Shown: one piece after another, positions 20,520 through 31,331 of the stretch
Position numbering within the stretch: the first letter of the stretch is position 1
How the letters are laid out: each line of letters opens with the position of its first letter
Assembly: GCA_016195085.1 (NCBI GenBank)
Contig: JACQAG010000017.1
Coordinates: forward strand, 1 to 44,292
Length of the DNA: 44,292 nucleotides
Source of the DNA: Pseudomonadota bacterium
GTDB taxonomy: Bacteria; Pseudomonadota; Alphaproteobacteria; SHVZ01
Reading direction: 5' to 3'
The notes under the pieces: generated by a model
Database searches by the model: none
What the model saw: the letters and a program-made list of their open reading frames with translations, nothing else
Told to the model about the DNA's origin: nothing
Made by a program: the position numbers and the translations under genes

Positions 20520-21949
20520 GACGCCGCCTCCCGTGTCGCGGGCATCAGGCGCTGCAGCTCGCGCGGCAGCCCATTCGCCCAGTTCGTGATGCTGCCTGCA
20601 CCGAGGCAGACGACGAGATCGCCCGGCCGCGCCGTCGCCGCCACCAGCGCCGCCAGGTCTTCCGGCTTCTCCAGCGCCACCACGCTGCGATGTCCGCGGG
20701 CGCGCAAGCCCTCGACCAGCGCATCGCGGCTCGCCCCTTCGATCGGCTGCTCGCCGGCGGCATACACATCGGCCACCACGACGCAGTCGGCGTCGTTGAA
20801 GCAGGTGCAGAAGTCCTCGAACAGGTGCTTGAGGCGCGTATAGCGGTGCGGCTGCACCACGGCGATCACCTGGCCCGAGGGACAAGCGCCGCGGGCGGCC
20901 TTGAGCACGGCGGCGATCTCCACCGGATGATGGCCATAGTCGTCGATGACGGTGACGCCGCCCACCTCGCCGGTCCGGGTGAAGCGGCGCTTGACGCCGG
21001 CGAAGGATCCGAGCGCCCGGCGCAGCACTTCCTCCTCGATCCCCATCTCGTTGGCGACGGCAATGGCGGCCAGCGAATTCTGCACGTTGTGCTGGCCCAC
21101 CATCGGCAGCCGCATGTCCACCAGCGTGCGGCTCTCGCCGCGCGCCCGGTCGTTGATGATCACATCGTAGCGGGCGCCGGACGGCGACAGCCTGATGTCG
21201 ACCGCGCGCACGTCGGCCTGCGGGCTCATGCCGTAGGTGATGATCTTGCGGTCGGCCACCTTCGGGATCAGCGCCTGCACCACGGGATGGTCGATGCAGA
21301 GTGCGGCGAAGCCGTAGAACGGGATGTTCGCGACGAAGCTGGCGAATGCGTCCTGGACGGCCTCGAAGGTGCCGTAGAAGTCCAGATGCTCGGGATCGAT
21401 GTTGGTGACCACCGCGATCGTCGCCGGCAGCTTGACGAAGGTGCCGTCCGACTCGTCCGCCTCGACCACCAGCCATTCCCCCGAGCCCAGCCGGGCATTG
21501 GTGCCATAGGCGTTGACGATGCCGCCGATGATCGCCGTCGGATCGAGCCCTGCCGCCTCGACCACGCTGGCGATCATGGTCGTGGTCGTGGTCTTGCCGT
21601 GGGTTCCGCCGACGGCGATCGACCATTTGAGGCGCATGAGCTCGCCCAGCATCTCCGCCCGGCGCACGACCGGCAGCAGCCGCTGGCGTGCTGCGACCAT
21701 CTCGGGATTGTCCGGCTTGACCGCGGAGGAATAGACGACGACGGAGGCATCGCCCAGATTCTCGGCGCGGTGGCCGACCTTGACCTTGATGCCCTTGTCG
21801 ATGAGCCGTTTGACGTTGCCGCCCTCGGAAAGGTCGCTGCCTTGGACCGCGTATCCCAGATTGTGCAGAACCTCGGCGATGCCGGACATGCCGATGCCGC
21901 CGATGCCGATGAAATGCACGGTGCCGATGGTGAGCGGGAGCGCTCTCAT
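20516..21949 (-). CDS. murC: UDP-N-acetylmuramate--L-alanine ligase MurC
   Basis: MurC adds L-alanine to UDP-MurNAc in the cytoplasm, using ATP. From ATG 21949 the protein has 477 residues, the family's usual length. The N-terminal Rossmann motif is [17 protein letters not shown] (12-28), and the ATP loop is GTHGKT at 115-120. [11 protein letters not shown] and [12 protein letters not shown] complete the Mur ligase centre, and [18 protein letters not shown] marks the C-terminal domain. The start overlaps the murG stop by 4 bp (ATGA). The frame remains open upstream to 22405, but that extra part is a shadow of murG. Confidence 0.98.
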   Translation of the reverse strand: MRALPLTIGTVHFIGIGGIGMSGIAEVLHNLGYAVQGSDLSEGGNVKRLIDKGIKVKVGHRAENLGDASVVVYSSAVKPDNPEMVAARQRLLPVVRRAEMLGELMRLKWSIAVGGTHGKTTTTTMIASVVEAAGLDPTAIIGGIVNAYGTNARLGSGEWLVVEADESDGTFVKLPATIAVVTNIDPEHLDFYGTFEAVQDAFASFVANIPFYGFAALCIDHPVVQALIPKVADRKIITYGMSPQADVRAVDIRLSPSGARYDVIINDRARGESRTLVDMRLPMVGQHNVQNSLAAIAVANEMGIEEEVLRRALGSFAGVKRRFTRTGEVGGVTVIDDYGHHPVEIAAVLKAARGACPSGQVIAVVQPHRYTRLKHLFEDFCTCFNDADCVVVADVYAAGEQPIEGASRDALVEGLRARGHRSVVALEKPEDLAALVAATARPGDLVVCLGAGSITNWANGLPRELQRLMPATREAAS

Positions 21950-23091
21950 GCCGCGACCTCCCGGATGCCGCCGTGGCCGCCATTGGCAGGTGCGATCTCG
22001 AGGACGAGGCCGGCCAAGCGTTCGGCGGCATCGAGGCGGCCGAGGGCGCGCGCCTTCTCGGCCATCTCCACCAGCCGCGCCGGTACGACCAAAAGCGGCT
22101 CCAGCCTTGCCGCCAGCGCCTGCGCGGTGAACGCCGCTTCCGGCATCAACCACGCCGCACCGGCATTCTCCAAGGCTTGCGCATTGGCACCCTGCTGATT
22201 GTCGCTGTGGTAGGGATAGGGAACCAGGATCGAGGGGCGGCCCGCCGCCGTCAGCTCGGCCACCGTGGAGCCGCCGGAACGGCAGATGACGAGCTGCGCC
22301 CGGGCGAGACGCTCCGGCAGATCGGCGAAGAACGGCGACAGCTCCGCCTCGACGCCGAGCCCGAGATAGATATCGCGCGCCGCCTCGATGTCCTCGGGGC
22401 GGCATTGCTGCACGATGCTCAGGCGGCGGCGGACCGACTCCGGCAGGAGTGCCACCGCCTGGGGAACGATGCGGCCGAAGACGCGCGCCCCTTGGCTGCC
22501 GCCGGTGATCAAGAGCGACAGCGTGCCGTCCGCCGCCGGCGCCGGGTAGGGCGCTTGGCTGACGCGGGCGACGGCGTCGCGCACCGGGTTGCCGGTCATC
22601 ACCACGCGGCCGCGGTCGGCCTGCTTGATCTGGCTCACGGCTTCGAAGGAGGTGGCGAGGCGGGTTGCGTGGGAGGCGAGCAGCCGGTTGGCGCGGCCGA
22701 GCACGGCATTCTGCTCGTGCAGCACCGTCGGGATGCCGAGCTGGCTTGCGGCAAGCAGCGTCGGCACCGAGGCATAGCCGCCGAAGCCGGCGATCGCCGC
22801 GGGCCGCAGGCGCTTCAGGAGCTGGCGTGCCTCGATGAGGCCGAAGCCGAGCTCGATCACGCCCAAGAGCTTGCGCGTGAGCGAGCGGTCGCCGAGCCCG
22901 CTCGCCCGGATGCGATGGATCTCGACCTCGCCGCCGGCGACGGTGAAGGCTTGGCCGCGGCGATCGGTGATGAGGGTGAGCGCGTAGCCGCGACGCGCCA
23001 GAGCTTCCGCCAGTGCCGCCGCCGGAAACATGTGGCCGCCGCTGCCCCCCGCGGCGAGCGCGATCAGGCGTCTGGTGACGATCTGGCTCAT
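21946..23091 (-). CDS. murG: Lipid II synthase MurG (GlcNAc transferase)
   Basis: MurG moves GlcNAc from UDP-GlcNAc onto lipid I at the inner face of the membrane, giving lipid II. From ATG 23091 the protein has 381 residues and opens [31 protein letters not shown], with the glycine-rich donor/acceptor loop GGSGGH. The second domain shows [13 protein letters not shown] (GGSQGA loop) and [25 protein letters not shown], the UDP-GlcNAc-binding motif. It overlaps ftsW upstream and murC downstream by 4 bp each (ATGA). The longer open frame to 23826 is a shadow of ftsW. Confidence 0.98.
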   Translation of the reverse strand: MSQIVTRRLIALAAGGSGGHMFPAAALAEALARRGYALTLITDRRGQAFTVAGGEVEIHRIRASGLGDRSLTRKLLGVIELGFGLIEARQLLKRLRPAAIAGFGGYASVPTLLAASQLGIPTVLHEQNAVLGRANRLLASHATRLATSFEAVSQIKQADRGRVVMTGNPVRDAVARVSQAPYPAPAADGTLSLLITGGSQGARVFGRIVPQAVALLPESVRRRLSIVQQCRPEDIEAARDIYLGLGVEAELSPFFADLPERLARAQLVICRSGGSTVAELTAAGRPSILVPYPYHSDNQQGANAQALENAGAAWLMPEAAFTAQALAARLEPLLVVPARLVEMAEKARALGRLDAAERLAGLVLEIAPANGGHGGIREVAA

Positions 23092-24212
23092 CGTTGCCCG
23101 CTCCCGCCGGTCCGCCGCCGCGTCAGCGCCAGCAACATCCCGGTCCCGAGCGCCAGCGCCACCAGCGAGGAGCCGCCATAGCTGACGAAGGGGAGCGTCA
23201 TGCCCTTGGTCGGCATGAGGTGCAGCGAAGAAGCCATGTTGATGATCGCCTGCAAGCCAAACTGGGTCAGAAGCCCGGTGGCCGCCAGCAGCACGAAGAG
23301 ATCCGTCTCCTGAAACAGCCGCGAGAAGCCGCGCAGCACCACGAAGGCGAAGAGGCCGACGATCAACAAGCAGACCAGCACGCCGAACTCCTCGCCGGCG
23401 ACGGCGAAGATGAAATCCGCGTGCACGTCGGGGATCACGTCCTTGACCCGGCCTTCGCCGGGCCCACGCCCCCACAGGCCGCCGCGGGCGAAGGCTTCGA
23501 GCGACCGCTCGACCTGGTAGCTGTCGCCCGATGCCGGGTCGAGGAAGCGGTCGATGCGGCTCGCCACGTGGGGCAGCAGGAGATAGGCGCCGCCGAGGCC
23601 GAGCGCGCCGGCGCCACCGAGGGCCGCCACATAGATCATCGACAGGCCGGCCAGGAAGAACTGGCCGAACCAGATGGCCGAGATCACCACCGCCATTCCA
23701 AGGTCGGGCTGCAGGATCAGCAAGCCGACGACCAGCGCATAGAGCACGCTGGCGATGAGATTGCCGGGCACCCCGGTGCCGCGGCGCTGCTCGGCGAACA
23801 TCCAGGCCGAGACCACGGCAAAGCACGGCTTAACGAACTCGGAGGGCTGCAAGGAGAGCCCGGGGAGGTTGATCCAGCGGCGTGCGCCCTTGATCTCCAC
23901 GCCGTTGATGAGCGTCAGTGCTACCAAGGCGATGCCGATCGCGAGTCCGACCACCGCAATCCGGCGCACGGCCATGGGCGAGGCGAGCGAGATCAGCACC
24001 ATCAGCGTCACCGCCGGCAGCAGCAGAAGCATCTGACGGCGCACGAAGTAGAATCCGTCGAGGCCGATGCGCTGGGCGACGGCCGGGCTCGCCGCCAGGA
24101 TGAGGATGGCGCCGATGCCGATGATCATCGCCAGCGCCGCCAGGGTCCAGCGATCGACCGTCCACCACCAGCGGCCGAGCACGCTCGTGTCGCTACGGGC
24201 AATGGCGCTCAT
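23088..24212 (-). CDS. ftsW: Peptidoglycan glycosyltransferase FtsW
   Basis: FtsW is the SEDS-family enzyme that polymerises lipid II at the septum, working with FtsI. From ATG 24212 the protein has 374 residues and about ten hydrophobic membrane segments. SEDS features visible are [37 protein letters not shown] and, near the end, [34 protein letters not shown]. It overlaps murD upstream and murG downstream by 4 bp (ATGA on both sides). The frame stays open upstream to 25487 as a shadow of murD. Confidence 0.98.
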   Translation of the reverse strand: MSAIARSDTSVLGRWWWTVDRWTLAALAMIIGIGAILILAASPAVAQRIGLDGFYFVRRQMLLLLPAVTLMVLISLASPMAVRRIAVVGLAIGIALVALTLINGVEIKGARRWINLPGLSLQPSEFVKPCFAVVSAWMFAEQRRGTGVPGNLIASVLYALVVGLLILQPDLGMAVVISAIWFGQFFLAGLSMIYVAALGGAGALGLGGAYLLLPHVASRIDRFLDPASGDSYQVERSLEAFARGGLWGRGPGEGRVKDVIPDVHADFIFAVAGEEFGVLVCLLIVGLFAFVVLRGFSRLFQETDLFVLLAATGLLTQFGLQAIINMASSLHLMPTKGMTLPFVSYGGSSLVALALGTGMLLALTRRRTGGSGQR

Positions 24213-25597
24213 TGCATGCTCTCCGCCGCCAACTGCTTGACCAGGCGCCGGAACTCCTCGCCCCGCGCCTCGAAATCGGCGAATTGATCGAAGGAGGCGC
24301 AGGCCGGCGACAGGAGCACGACCGCACCCGGCCGGTGCTCGGATCCTGCCATGCTGGAGGCCTCGCCGACGGCGCTCTCGAGGTCGCCCGAAAGCGTGTA
24401 GGGCACCCGGCCTTCGAGCGTGTCGGCGAAGGCCCGGGCGGCTTCGCCGATGAGGAAGGCGTGAACGATCCGCGGGAAATACCCTTCCAGCGAGGCGATG
24501 CCGCCTTCCTTCGGCTTGCCGCCGGCGATCCAGTAGATCGCTTCGTAGCAGGCGAGGGCGCGGGCGGCGGCATCGGCGTTGGTCGCCTTCGAGTCGTTGA
24601 TGAAGGCGACGCCGCCGATCACGGCGATCCGCTCCTGGCGATGGGCGAGGCCGGGATAGAGGCTGAGCGAGGCAGCGATCCGCGGCGCCACCAGGCCGGC
24701 GGCCTTGGCCGCGGCATAGGCCGCGACCGCGTTCTGCTGGTTGTGCTGCCCTGGGAGGTTGGGCAGTTTGGCGAGGTCGAGCATCGGCCGGCTCCAGCCA
24801 TCCATGTCGTCGATGAGCCAATTGTCTTCGACATAGACCCCACCCGGCGCCGGTCCGCTGGCGGAAACCGGCACCACCGACTGGCGGCCATGCTGGATGA
24901 GATCGTCGTAGATCTTGCGGCTGGTCTCGTCGTCGAGCGCCACGATGGCGGTCGCCTCGCCGCCTTGCCCGCGAAAGATCCGGCGCTTGGCCGCGACATA
25001 GCCCTCGAAGCCGCCATGGCGATCCAGATGGTCGGGGGTGACGTTGAGGAGCACGGCGATGTCGAAGTCGATCGAATGCGTGAGCTCGAGCTGGTAGGAG
25101 GACATTTCCAAGACGTACCAGCCATCGACATCGAGCGCCGCCAGCGACAGGACCGGAACGCCGACATTGCCGCCGACTTCCGAGCGGAGATCGTGCTGGC
25201 GAAAGAGATGGCCGATGAGCGTGGTGGTGGTCGATTTGCCGTTGGTTCCGGTGACGCCGAGATAGCGGCCGTCCGGCCGGGCCCGGCCGAGGAGATCGAT
25301 GTCGCTGACGAGCGCTGCCTTGGCCGCGAGCGCCTTGGCGGCGATTGGATGCGGCTTGGGGAAGCTGTGGGGAATGCCGGGGCTGAGCACGAGGGTGCGC
25401 ACGCGGCCCCAATCGGCCGTCTCGAGATCGACGATCGGCACGCCCGCCGCCGCGGCCGCCTGGCGACGCTCCGGCGCATCGTCCCACGCCATCACCTGGG
25501 CGCCGCTCTCGATGAGCGACTGTGCGGCGGTGAGCCCGGAGCGCGCCAAGCCCAAGACCGCGATCGGAACCTCCGCCATGCCTGGAATGGTGATCAT
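24209..25597 (-). CDS. murD: UDP-N-acetylmuramoylalanine--D-glutamate ligase MurD
   Basis: MurD adds D-glutamate to UDP-MurNAc-L-Ala. From ATG 25597 the protein has 462 residues; an ATG at 25579 (MAEVPIAVLG) would be six shorter. The N-terminal domain has AVLGLARSGLTAAQSL, the ATP loop GTNGKST is at 117-123, and VLLNVTPDHLDRHGGFEGYVAAK and INDSKATNADAAARAL complete the Mur ligase fold. The end VVLLSPACASFDQFADFEARGEEFRRLV is the family's C-terminal signature. It lies 5 bp after mraY and overlaps ftsW by 4 bp. Confidence 0.98.
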   Translation of the reverse strand: MITIPGMAEVPIAVLGLARSGLTAAQSLIESGAQVMAWDDAPERRQAAAAAGVPIVDLETADWGRVRTLVLSPGIPHSFPKPHPIAAKALAAKAALVSDIDLLGRARPDGRYLGVTGTNGKSTTTTLIGHLFRQHDLRSEVGGNVGVPVLSLAALDVDGWYVLEMSSYQLELTHSIDFDIAVLLNVTPDHLDRHGGFEGYVAAKRRIFRGQGGEATAIVALDDETSRKIYDDLIQHGRQSVVPVSASGPAPGGVYVEDNWLIDDMDGWSRPMLDLAKLPNLPGQHNQQNAVAAYAAAKAAGLVAPRIAASLSLYPGLAHRQERIAVIGGVAFINDSKATNADAAARALACYEAIYWIAGGKPKEGGIASLEGYFPRIVHAFLIGEAARAFADTLEGRVPYTLSGDLESAVGEASSMAGSEHRPGAVVLLSPACASFDQFADFEARGEEFRRLVKQLAAESMQ

Positions 25598-25602
25598 CCT
25601 CT

Positions 25603-26691
25603 TCACCGGATCTTCAACGTCGACAGTCCGGCGATCGCCAAGATCATGGCGATGATCCAGAAGCGGATGACGATGGTGGGCTCGGCCCAGCCCTTCTTCT
25701 CGAAATGATGATGCAAGGGGGCCATGCGGAAGACCCGGCGCCCGGTCAGCTTGAAGGAGACGACCTGGACGATGACCGACACCGTCTCCAGGACGAAGAG
25801 GCCGCCGATGATGGCGAGCGCGAATTCGTGCTTGGTCACCACCGCGATGGCACCCAAGGCGCCGCCCAAAGACAGGGATCCGGTGTCGCCCATGAACACC
25901 ATGGCGGGCGGGGCGTTGAACCAGAGAAATCCCAAGCTGGCACCGACCAAGGCGCCGCACAGGACCGCGAGCTCGCCGGCGCCGGGCACGTGGTTGATCT
26001 GCAGGTAGTTGGCGAACACCGCATTGCCGGCGAGGTAGGCGATGAGCGCGAAGCAGGCTGCGGCGATCATCACCGGCACGATGGCAAGACCATCGAGGCC
26101 GTCGGTCAGATTGACGGCGTTGGAGGCGCCGACCATGACGAAGGCGGCGAAGGCGACGAAGGTCCAGCCGACCTGCAGGAGCACCGTCTTGAAGAACGGC
26201 ACCGCGATGGCGGTCGACAAGGGGCCGCGCGAGAGCATCACGACCAGCACGGCGGCGGCCACCGCGATGGCGATCTGGCAGATGAGCTTGACGCGCCCGG
26301 GCAACCCGCCCGAGGAGCGCCGGGTGAGCTTGAGGTAATCATCGCCGAAGCCGACGAGGCCGAAGCCGATGGTGACCAGGAGCACCGTCCACACATAGCC
26401 GTTGGTCAAATCGGCCCACAGCAAGGTCGAGATCGAGAGCGCCAGAAGGATGAGGACGCCGCCCATGGTGGGCGTGCCCTTCTTGGTGATGAGATGGCTC
26501 TCGGGTCCGTCGTCGCGGATCGGCTGGCCGCCGTTCTGCCGGCTCTTCAGCCATTGGATGATCGAGGGTCCGAGCACGAAGCTGATGGCGAGCGCGGTCA
26601 AGACCGCGCCGCCGGTGCGGAAGGTCAAATAGCGGAAGAGGTTGAGCGGGCCGAACTCATCCGACAGCGGGAACAGCAGGTGATAGAGCAT
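25603..26691 (-). CDS. mraY: Phospho-N-acetylmuramoyl-pentapeptide transferase MraY
   Basis: MraY transfers phospho-MurNAc-pentapeptide to undecaprenyl phosphate, forming lipid I in the inner membrane. The predicted protein has 362 residues with about ten membrane helices. Signatures include [16 protein letters not shown] (about 70-85), [17 protein letters not shown] (the DD pair), [15 protein letters not shown], and [14 protein letters not shown]. The end has [22 protein letters not shown] with its HHH motif. The start ATG shares one base with the murF stop (TGATG), so translation is likely coupled. Confidence 0.99.
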   Translation of the reverse strand: MLYHLLFPLSDEFGPLNLFRYLTFRTGGAVLTALAISFVLGPSIIQWLKSRQNGGQPIRDDGPESHLITKKGTPTMGGVLILLALSISTLLWADLTNGYVWTVLLVTIGFGLVGFGDDYLKLTRRSSGGLPGRVKLICQIAIAVAAAVLVVMLSRGPLSTAIAVPFFKTVLLQVGWTFVAFAAFVMVGASNAVNLTDGLDGLAIVPVMIAAACFALIAYLAGNAVFANYLQINHVPGAGELAVLCGALVGASLGFLWFNAPPAMVFMGDTGSLSLGGALGAIAVVTKHEFALAIIGGLFVLETVSVIVQVVSFKLTGRRVFRMAPLHHHFEKKGWAEPTIVIRFWIIAMILAIAGLSTLKIR

Positions 26692-28130
26692 CAGGCGCCC
26701 CGCTCGCTGCCCGGGGGCCGGTCGAGGGCCGCGAGCGCTTTGATGATGGGCGCCATGTTGGTGCCGAGGGAGCCCTTGACCGTGACCACGTCGCCGGCGC
26801 GGATATCGGCGGAGACGAGCCGGGCCATCTCCTCGCTCGTTCCGGCATGCAGCCCCTGGATCGTCGGCGGCAGCGCTTGGCGGAGGTGCTGGGACAACGG
26901 CCCGACCGTGTGCAGACGATCGATGTGGTTGGCGAGCACGCTTGCGGCCAGCTCGGCGTGGAGCGCCGGCCCGCTGGCACCGAGCTCGCGCATGTCGCCC
27001 AGAATGAAGACCCGGCGAGCGCCCGGAGCCGGCGCGATTTGGCCCAGCACCGCCAAGGCGGCGCGCACCGCAACCGGGCTCGCATTGTAGCTGTCGTCGA
27101 TCAGCTCGAAGCTGCCGCCGCCGGCGAGCCTGACCGTCCGCCGCTCGCCGCGGCCTTTGGGCGCTTTGATGGCCCCCAGCGCGCTGGCCGCTCGGGAGAG
27201 ATCGAGGCCGAGGAGATGGGCAGCGCCCAGGACGGCGAGGCTATTGATGGCCCAATGCTTGCCGGAGACCGGCATGGCGTAGCCGATGCTGGTTCCGGCG
27301 ATGTCGGCGGCGACCTCGACCGAGCCTGGCTGGGTCAGGCTCTGCACCAGCCGAAAATCGGCGCCGCGACTCTCCCCGAAGCTCTTGACCGTGAGCCCCC
27401 GCACCTTGGCAGCGGCCGCGAGCCGGTCGAAATGCCGGTTGTCGCGGTTGAGGATGGCGATGCCGCCCTTCTCCATGCCCTCGAAGATCTCGGCCTTGGC
27501 ATCGGCGATGGCTTCCTCGGAGACGAAGGCCTCGAGATGCACCGCCTCGACATTGGTGATGATGGCGATGTGTGGTCGGGTGAGGCGCGCGATGGGCGCG
27601 ATCTCGCCCGGATGGTTCATGCCCAGCTCGAAGACGCCGATCTCGGCCTCGACGGCCAGACGCGCCAGGCTCAAGGGCGTGCCGATCTGGTTGTTGAGAT
27701 TGCCTTCGCTGGCGCTGGTGCGCCGCTGGGCTCCCAATGCCAGGCGCAGCATCTCCTTGGTGCTGGTCTTGCCGACGCTGCCGGTGACCGCCACGAACCG
27801 CGCCATCGAGCGTCGGCGCGCATGACGGCCCAATTCCGTCAGCCCCGCCAGCGCGTCAGGCACGAGGAGGAGGGGGGCGGCCTCGGCGCCCGCGGGAAGC
27901 CTCTCGACCAGCGCCGCCGCGGCACCCTTGGCCAGCGCCGCGGCAACGTAATCGTGGCCATCGACCCGCTCCCCAGGGAGTGCCACGAAGAGATCGCCCG
28001 ACCTGACCGAGCGGCTGTCGATGCTGACGCCCTCTGCTTGCCAGGGCTTGGTCGAGCGCCCGGACGTGGCGCGCTCGGCCTCCTCCGCAGTCCACAGCGG
28101 CTGAGCCTGACGGAGCGATGGCGCCATCAC
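26691..28130 (-). CDS. murF: UDP-MurNAc-tripeptide--D-Ala-D-Ala ligase MurF
   Basis: MurF adds the D-Ala-D-Ala dipeptide made by Ddl, finishing the cytoplasmic UDP-MurNAc-pentapeptide. The predicted protein has 479 residues. The N-terminal domain contains [28 protein letters not shown], the ATP loop GSVGKTST is at 117-124, [21 protein letters not shown] follows, and [18 protein letters not shown] marks the C-terminal part. It overlaps murE upstream by 4 bp (ATGA) and shares one base with mraY. The N-terminal 20 residues are less conserved, so a slightly later start cannot be excluded. Confidence 0.98.
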   Translation of the reverse strand: MMAPSLRQAQPLWTAEEAERATSGRSTKPWQAEGVSIDSRSVRSGDLFVALPGERVDGHDYVAAALAKGAAAALVERLPAGAEAAPLLLVPDALAGLTELGRHARRRSMARFVAVTGSVGKTSTKEMLRLALGAQRRTSASEGNLNNQIGTPLSLARLAVEAEIGVFELGMNHPGEIAPIARLTRPHIAIITNVEAVHLEAFVSEEAIADAKAEIFEGMEKGGIAILNRDNRHFDRLAAAAKVRGLTVKSFGESRGADFRLVQSLTQPGSVEVAADIAGTSIGYAMPVSGKHWAINSLAVLGAAHLLGLDLSRAASALGAIKAPKGRGERRTVRLAGGGSFELIDDSYNASPVAVRAALAVLGQIAPAPGARRVFILGDMRELGASGPALHAELAASVLANHIDRLHTVGPLSQHLRQALPPTIQGLHAGTSEEMARLVSADIRAGDVVTVKGSLGTNMAPIIKALAALDRPPGSERGA

Positions 28131-29596
28131 GCTGCCACCCCCTCGAGTCCGCCGAGTGCCGCCTGCACCACCGCAGCATCGTCGAACGGACGCACCTGAC
28201 TGCCGATGATCTGACCCTGCTCGTGGCCCTTGCCGGCGACGACCAGCACGTCGCCGGGGCCGAGCGCGGCGACGGCATAGTGAATTGCTTCGGCGCGATC
28301 GCCGATCTCGCGCGCCGCGGGCGAGCCCGCCATGACCTGGCGCCGGATCGCGGCCGGGTTCTCCGAGCGCGGGTTGTCGTCGGTCACCACCACCCGGTCG
28401 GCGAGCTTGGCCGCGAGCCCGCCCATGATCGGGCGCTTGCCTGCGTCACGGTCGCCGCCGCAACCGAAAACCACCCACAAACGCCCTTGCACATGGGGTC
28501 TCAGCGTGGTCAGCACCGCTTCCAGAGCATCGGGCTTATGCGCGTAATCGACGTAGATCTCCGCCCCGTTGCCCCGCCTTCCGGCGAGCTGCAGGCGGCC
28601 GGGCACGCCTTCAATGAATGCCAGCGCGTCGGCCGCAGCCGCCGGCTCGGCGCCCGTCGCGATCGCCAGACCGAGGGCCTGCAGCGCGTTCATCGCCTGG
28701 AAGGCACCCACCAGGGGCAGCCGCACTTCGCGGCTCGAGCCCGACACCATGAGGGATAGGATTTGCGCGCCGGTCTCGGCGCGGCGTCCTGTCAGGCGCA
28801 GATCGGCCGTCTCGGAGGCCCCATAGCCGACGACGCCGATCCCGCGCCGCCGGCAAATGGCGGCGATCTCGGCGGATTCCGGCGCATCGGCATTGATGAC
28901 GGCCTTGCCCTTCGGCTCCAGCACCCGCTCGAAGAGACCGCGCTTGGCCGCCAGATAGGCTTCCCGGCTCGGGTGGTAGTCGAGGTGATCGCGGCCGAGA
29001 TTGGTGAAGCCGGCGGCGGCGGCGACGAGCCCGTCCAAGCGATACTGGTCGAGACCGTGGCTGGAGGCCTCGATCGCCAAGTGGTCGACGCCGTCCAGGG
29101 CGAGATCGGCCAGCGTCTCGTGGAGCAGCACCGGATCGGGCGTGGTGAGCGAGCTCATGGTCGGCCGCCCCGGGCGGATCACGCCCAAGGTGCCGATCGA
29201 GGCGGCGCGCCGGCCGAGCCGGGTCCAGATCTGGCGCAGGAAATCGACCGACGAGGTCTTGCCGCTGGTGCCGGTGACGGCGGCCACCGTCCTCGGCTGG
29301 GCGCCATAGAACCGTGCGGCCAGCTTGGCTAAGAGCCGGCGCGGCTCCGCGTCGGTCACCAGCACGACCCCACGCGCTTCTGCCGGCAATTCGGTGCCCG
29401 TCGGCGCCAGCACGACGCCGGCGCCGTGCTCGATCGCGGCCGCGATGAAGCGGCGCCCATCGGCATGGCTGCCGGGGAGTGCGGCGAAGAGATAGCCCGG
29501 GCGGACGGTGCGGGAATCCGCGGTCAAACCCTGGACGACGACGTCGTCCGGGGTCGGCTGGGTCCGCCCGGGTGGGATCAGGTCACTGAGACGCAA
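28127..29596 (-). CDS. murE: UDP-MurNAc-L-Ala-D-Glu--meso-diaminopimelate ligase MurE
   Basis: MurE adds the third residue of the stem peptide. The predicted protein has 489 residues. The N-terminal domain has LTADSRTVRPGYLFAALPGSHADGRRF, and the ATP loop GTSGKTSS is at 109-116. The motif DDNPRSENP (near 405) is the DNPR signature that selects meso-diaminopimelate over lysine, so the peptidoglycan should be of the A1-gamma type usual in Gram-negative bacteria. The gene overlaps ftsI upstream by 14 bp and murF downstream by 4 bp. Confidence 0.98.
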   Translation of the reverse strand: MRLSDLIPPGRTQPTPDDVVVQGLTADSRTVRPGYLFAALPGSHADGRRFIAAAIEHGAGVVLAPTGTELPAEARGVVLVTDAEPRRLLAKLAARFYGAQPRTVAAVTGTSGKTSSVDFLRQIWTRLGRRAASIGTLGVIRPGRPTMSSLTTPDPVLLHETLADLALDGVDHLAIEASSHGLDQYRLDGLVAAAAGFTNLGRDHLDYHPSREAYLAAKRGLFERVLEPKGKAVINADAPESAEIAAICRRRGIGVVGYGASETADLRLTGRRAETGAQILSLMVSGSSREVRLPLVGAFQAMNALQALGLAIATGAEPAAAADALAFIEGVPGRLQLAGRRGNGAEIYVDYAHKPDALEAVLTTLRPHVQGRLWVVFGCGGDRDAGKRPIMGGLAAKLADRVVVTDDNPRSENPAAIRRQVMAGSPAAREIGDRAEAIHYAVAALGPGDVLVVAGKGHEQGQIIGSQVRPFDDAAVVQAALGGLEGVAA

Positions 29597-31331
29597 TACG
29601 CTTCTCCTGTGGCCCTGACTCGATCACCAAAGCACGGCGAATTTCGGGCGAGGTTTCGTCGACCGGCGGAATTCCGTAGAGCGGCCCCATGCGGGTGATG
29701 ACCTTGCGCACCACCGGAGCCGCGACCCAGCCGCCGGTGGCGTAACCATGGCTGCGCTTGGTGCCCTTGGGCTCGTCGACCATCACCATGACGAGGTATT
29801 GCGGATCGTGCATCGGAAAGACGCCGATGAAGGAGGAGAGCACGGATTTGTGCCGATAGCCGCCATGGCCGACCTTTTCGGCGGTCCCGGTCTTGCCGCC
29901 AACCACATAGCCAGGTGCCGCGGCGTTCTTGCCGGTGCCTTCCTCCACCACCAGGCGGAAGAGCCGGCGCATGTCCTCGGAGGTCGACTGCTTGAGGATG
30001 CGGGTGCCCGCCGGCATCTCCTCGGGCGGCCGGCGGATCAGCGTCGGCGCCCGGAGGATGCCGCCATTCAAGACCGCGGCCGTGCCCATGGCGACATGCA
30101 ACGGGCTCACCGACAGGCCATGGCCGAAGGCGATGGTCATGGCGTTGATCGGTCGCCAGGGCCTGGGATAGAGCGGCTTGCCGGCCTCTTTCAGCTCGAT
30201 CGGCACCGGCTTCAGGAAGCCGACGCGACCCATGAAGGCGCGCTGGGTCTCCACGCCCGCATCAAGGGCCATCTTCGCCGAGCCGATATTGGAGGAGTAT
30301 TTGAAGATCTCCGGGACCGTCAGCCACCGGCGCTCGGCGTGGTAGTCGGTGATGGTGTAGCGCGAGATGCGGATCGGTTGGCGCGCGTCATAGCTGGAGC
30401 GCAGGCTGGCGGTGCCGCTGTCGAGAGCCATGGCGCTGTTGAAGATCTTGAAGGTCGAGCCCATCTCGTAGACGCCGAGGGTATTGCGGTTGAACCGGTT
30501 CTCGGGCGGCGAGGCACCGGGGCGGTTGGGGTCGAAATCCGGCAGCGAGACCATGGCCAGGATCTCGCCGGTGCGCACATCCATGACGATGCCCATGCCG
30601 CCGACGGCGGAGAATTCCTGGATCCCCTGCTGCAGCTCTTCCCTCAAGATGTGCTGCAGGCGGACATCGACGGTCAGCAGCAAGGGCTGCGTCTGGCTCT
30701 TCAGCCGCTCGTCCAGATCCCGTTCGAGCCCGGCCAATCCCCTGCCGTCGACGTCGGCGAAGCCGACGATGTGGGCGAATAGCGAGCCATCGGGGTAGAT
30801 GCGCTTGTCCTCGCGCTGGAAATAGAAGCCGGGAATGCCGAGGCGATTCACCTCGTATTGCTGGCGCGGCGTCAGGTTGCGTTTGAGCCAGACGAAGTTC
30901 TTCTCGCTGGAGAGCTTGGCTTGGATCTCCTCCGCGGCGAGGCCGGGCAGCACGGAGGCGAGCTTGGCCGCCGCTTCGCCCGCATCCAGCACGTCCCTGG
31001 GATCGGCGTAGAGCGAGGCGGTGGGCAGGCTGGTCGCCAAGAGCGTGCCGTTGCGATCGACGATGGGCGCGCGATCCGGCACGAAGCCGAGCGCGCGTCG
31101 GGCTTCGGCCAGGCGCTGCGGGGCGCTCCTGGAGACCGCGATCTCGATCAGCCTGCCGCCGATGACGGTGAATGCGAGCGCGAAGACCGCGCAGGTGACG
31201 AGAAGGCGGTTGCGGCCGATTTCGAGAGCTTGCTTGGCGGCACCCTCAAAGCGCACCGACCGGCCCGGAGGCGGAGCCTCCGGCCGGTCGAGGACGACGG
31301 GCCGTGCGGTGAGAGCGGCGGTTGGATTCAT
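29583..31331 (-). CDS. ftsI: Septal peptidoglycan transpeptidase FtsI (PBP3)
   Basis: FtsI crosslinks septal peptidoglycan in the periplasm, paired with FtsW, and is a target of beta-lactams. The predicted protein has 582 residues. An N-terminal membrane anchor (about 42-65, LLVTCAVFALAFTVIGGRLIEI) precedes the PBP dimerisation domain (RAPIVDRNGTLLATSLPTASLY). The transpeptidase domain has all three motifs: STFK at 292-295 with catalytic S292, SSN at 346-348 and KTG at 480-482. The start shares one base with the ftsL stop (TGATG), and the end overlaps murE by 14 bp. Confidence 0.98.
   Translation of the reverse strand: MNPTAALTARPVVLDRPEAPPPGRSVRFEGAAKQALEIGRNRLLVTCAVFALAFTVIGGRLIEIAVSRSAPQRLAEARRALGFVPDRAPIVDRNGTLLATSLPTASLYADPRDVLDAGEAAAKLASVLPGLAAEEIQAKLSSEKNFVWLKRNLTPRQQYEVNRLGIPGFYFQREDKRIYPDGSLFAHIVGFADVDGRGLAGLERDLDERLKSQTQPLLLTVDVRLQHILREELQQGIQEFSAVGGMGIVMDVRTGEILAMVSLPDFDPNRPGASPPENRFNRNTLGVYEMGSTFKIFNSAMALDSGTASLRSSYDARQPIRISRYTITDYHAERRWLTVPEIFKYSSNIGSAKMALDAGVETQRAFMGRVGFLKPVPIELKEAGKPLYPRPWRPINAMTIAFGHGLSVSPLHVAMGTAAVLNGGILRAPTLIRRPPEEMPAGTRILKQSTSEDMRRLFRLVVEEGTGKNAAAPGYVVGGKTGTAEKVGHGGYRHKSVLSSFIGVFPMHDPQYLVMVMVDEPKGTKRSHGYATGGWVAAPVVRKVITRMGPLYGIPPVDETSPEIRRALVIESGPQEKRIASQ

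Noticed and set aside
19581-22031. An apparent 816-residue MurB fusion
   Set aside because: Only the last 312 codons are MurB. The earlier part is a frame shadow of murC, so there is no real fusion. The same applies to the long frames covering murC, murG, ftsW and murD.
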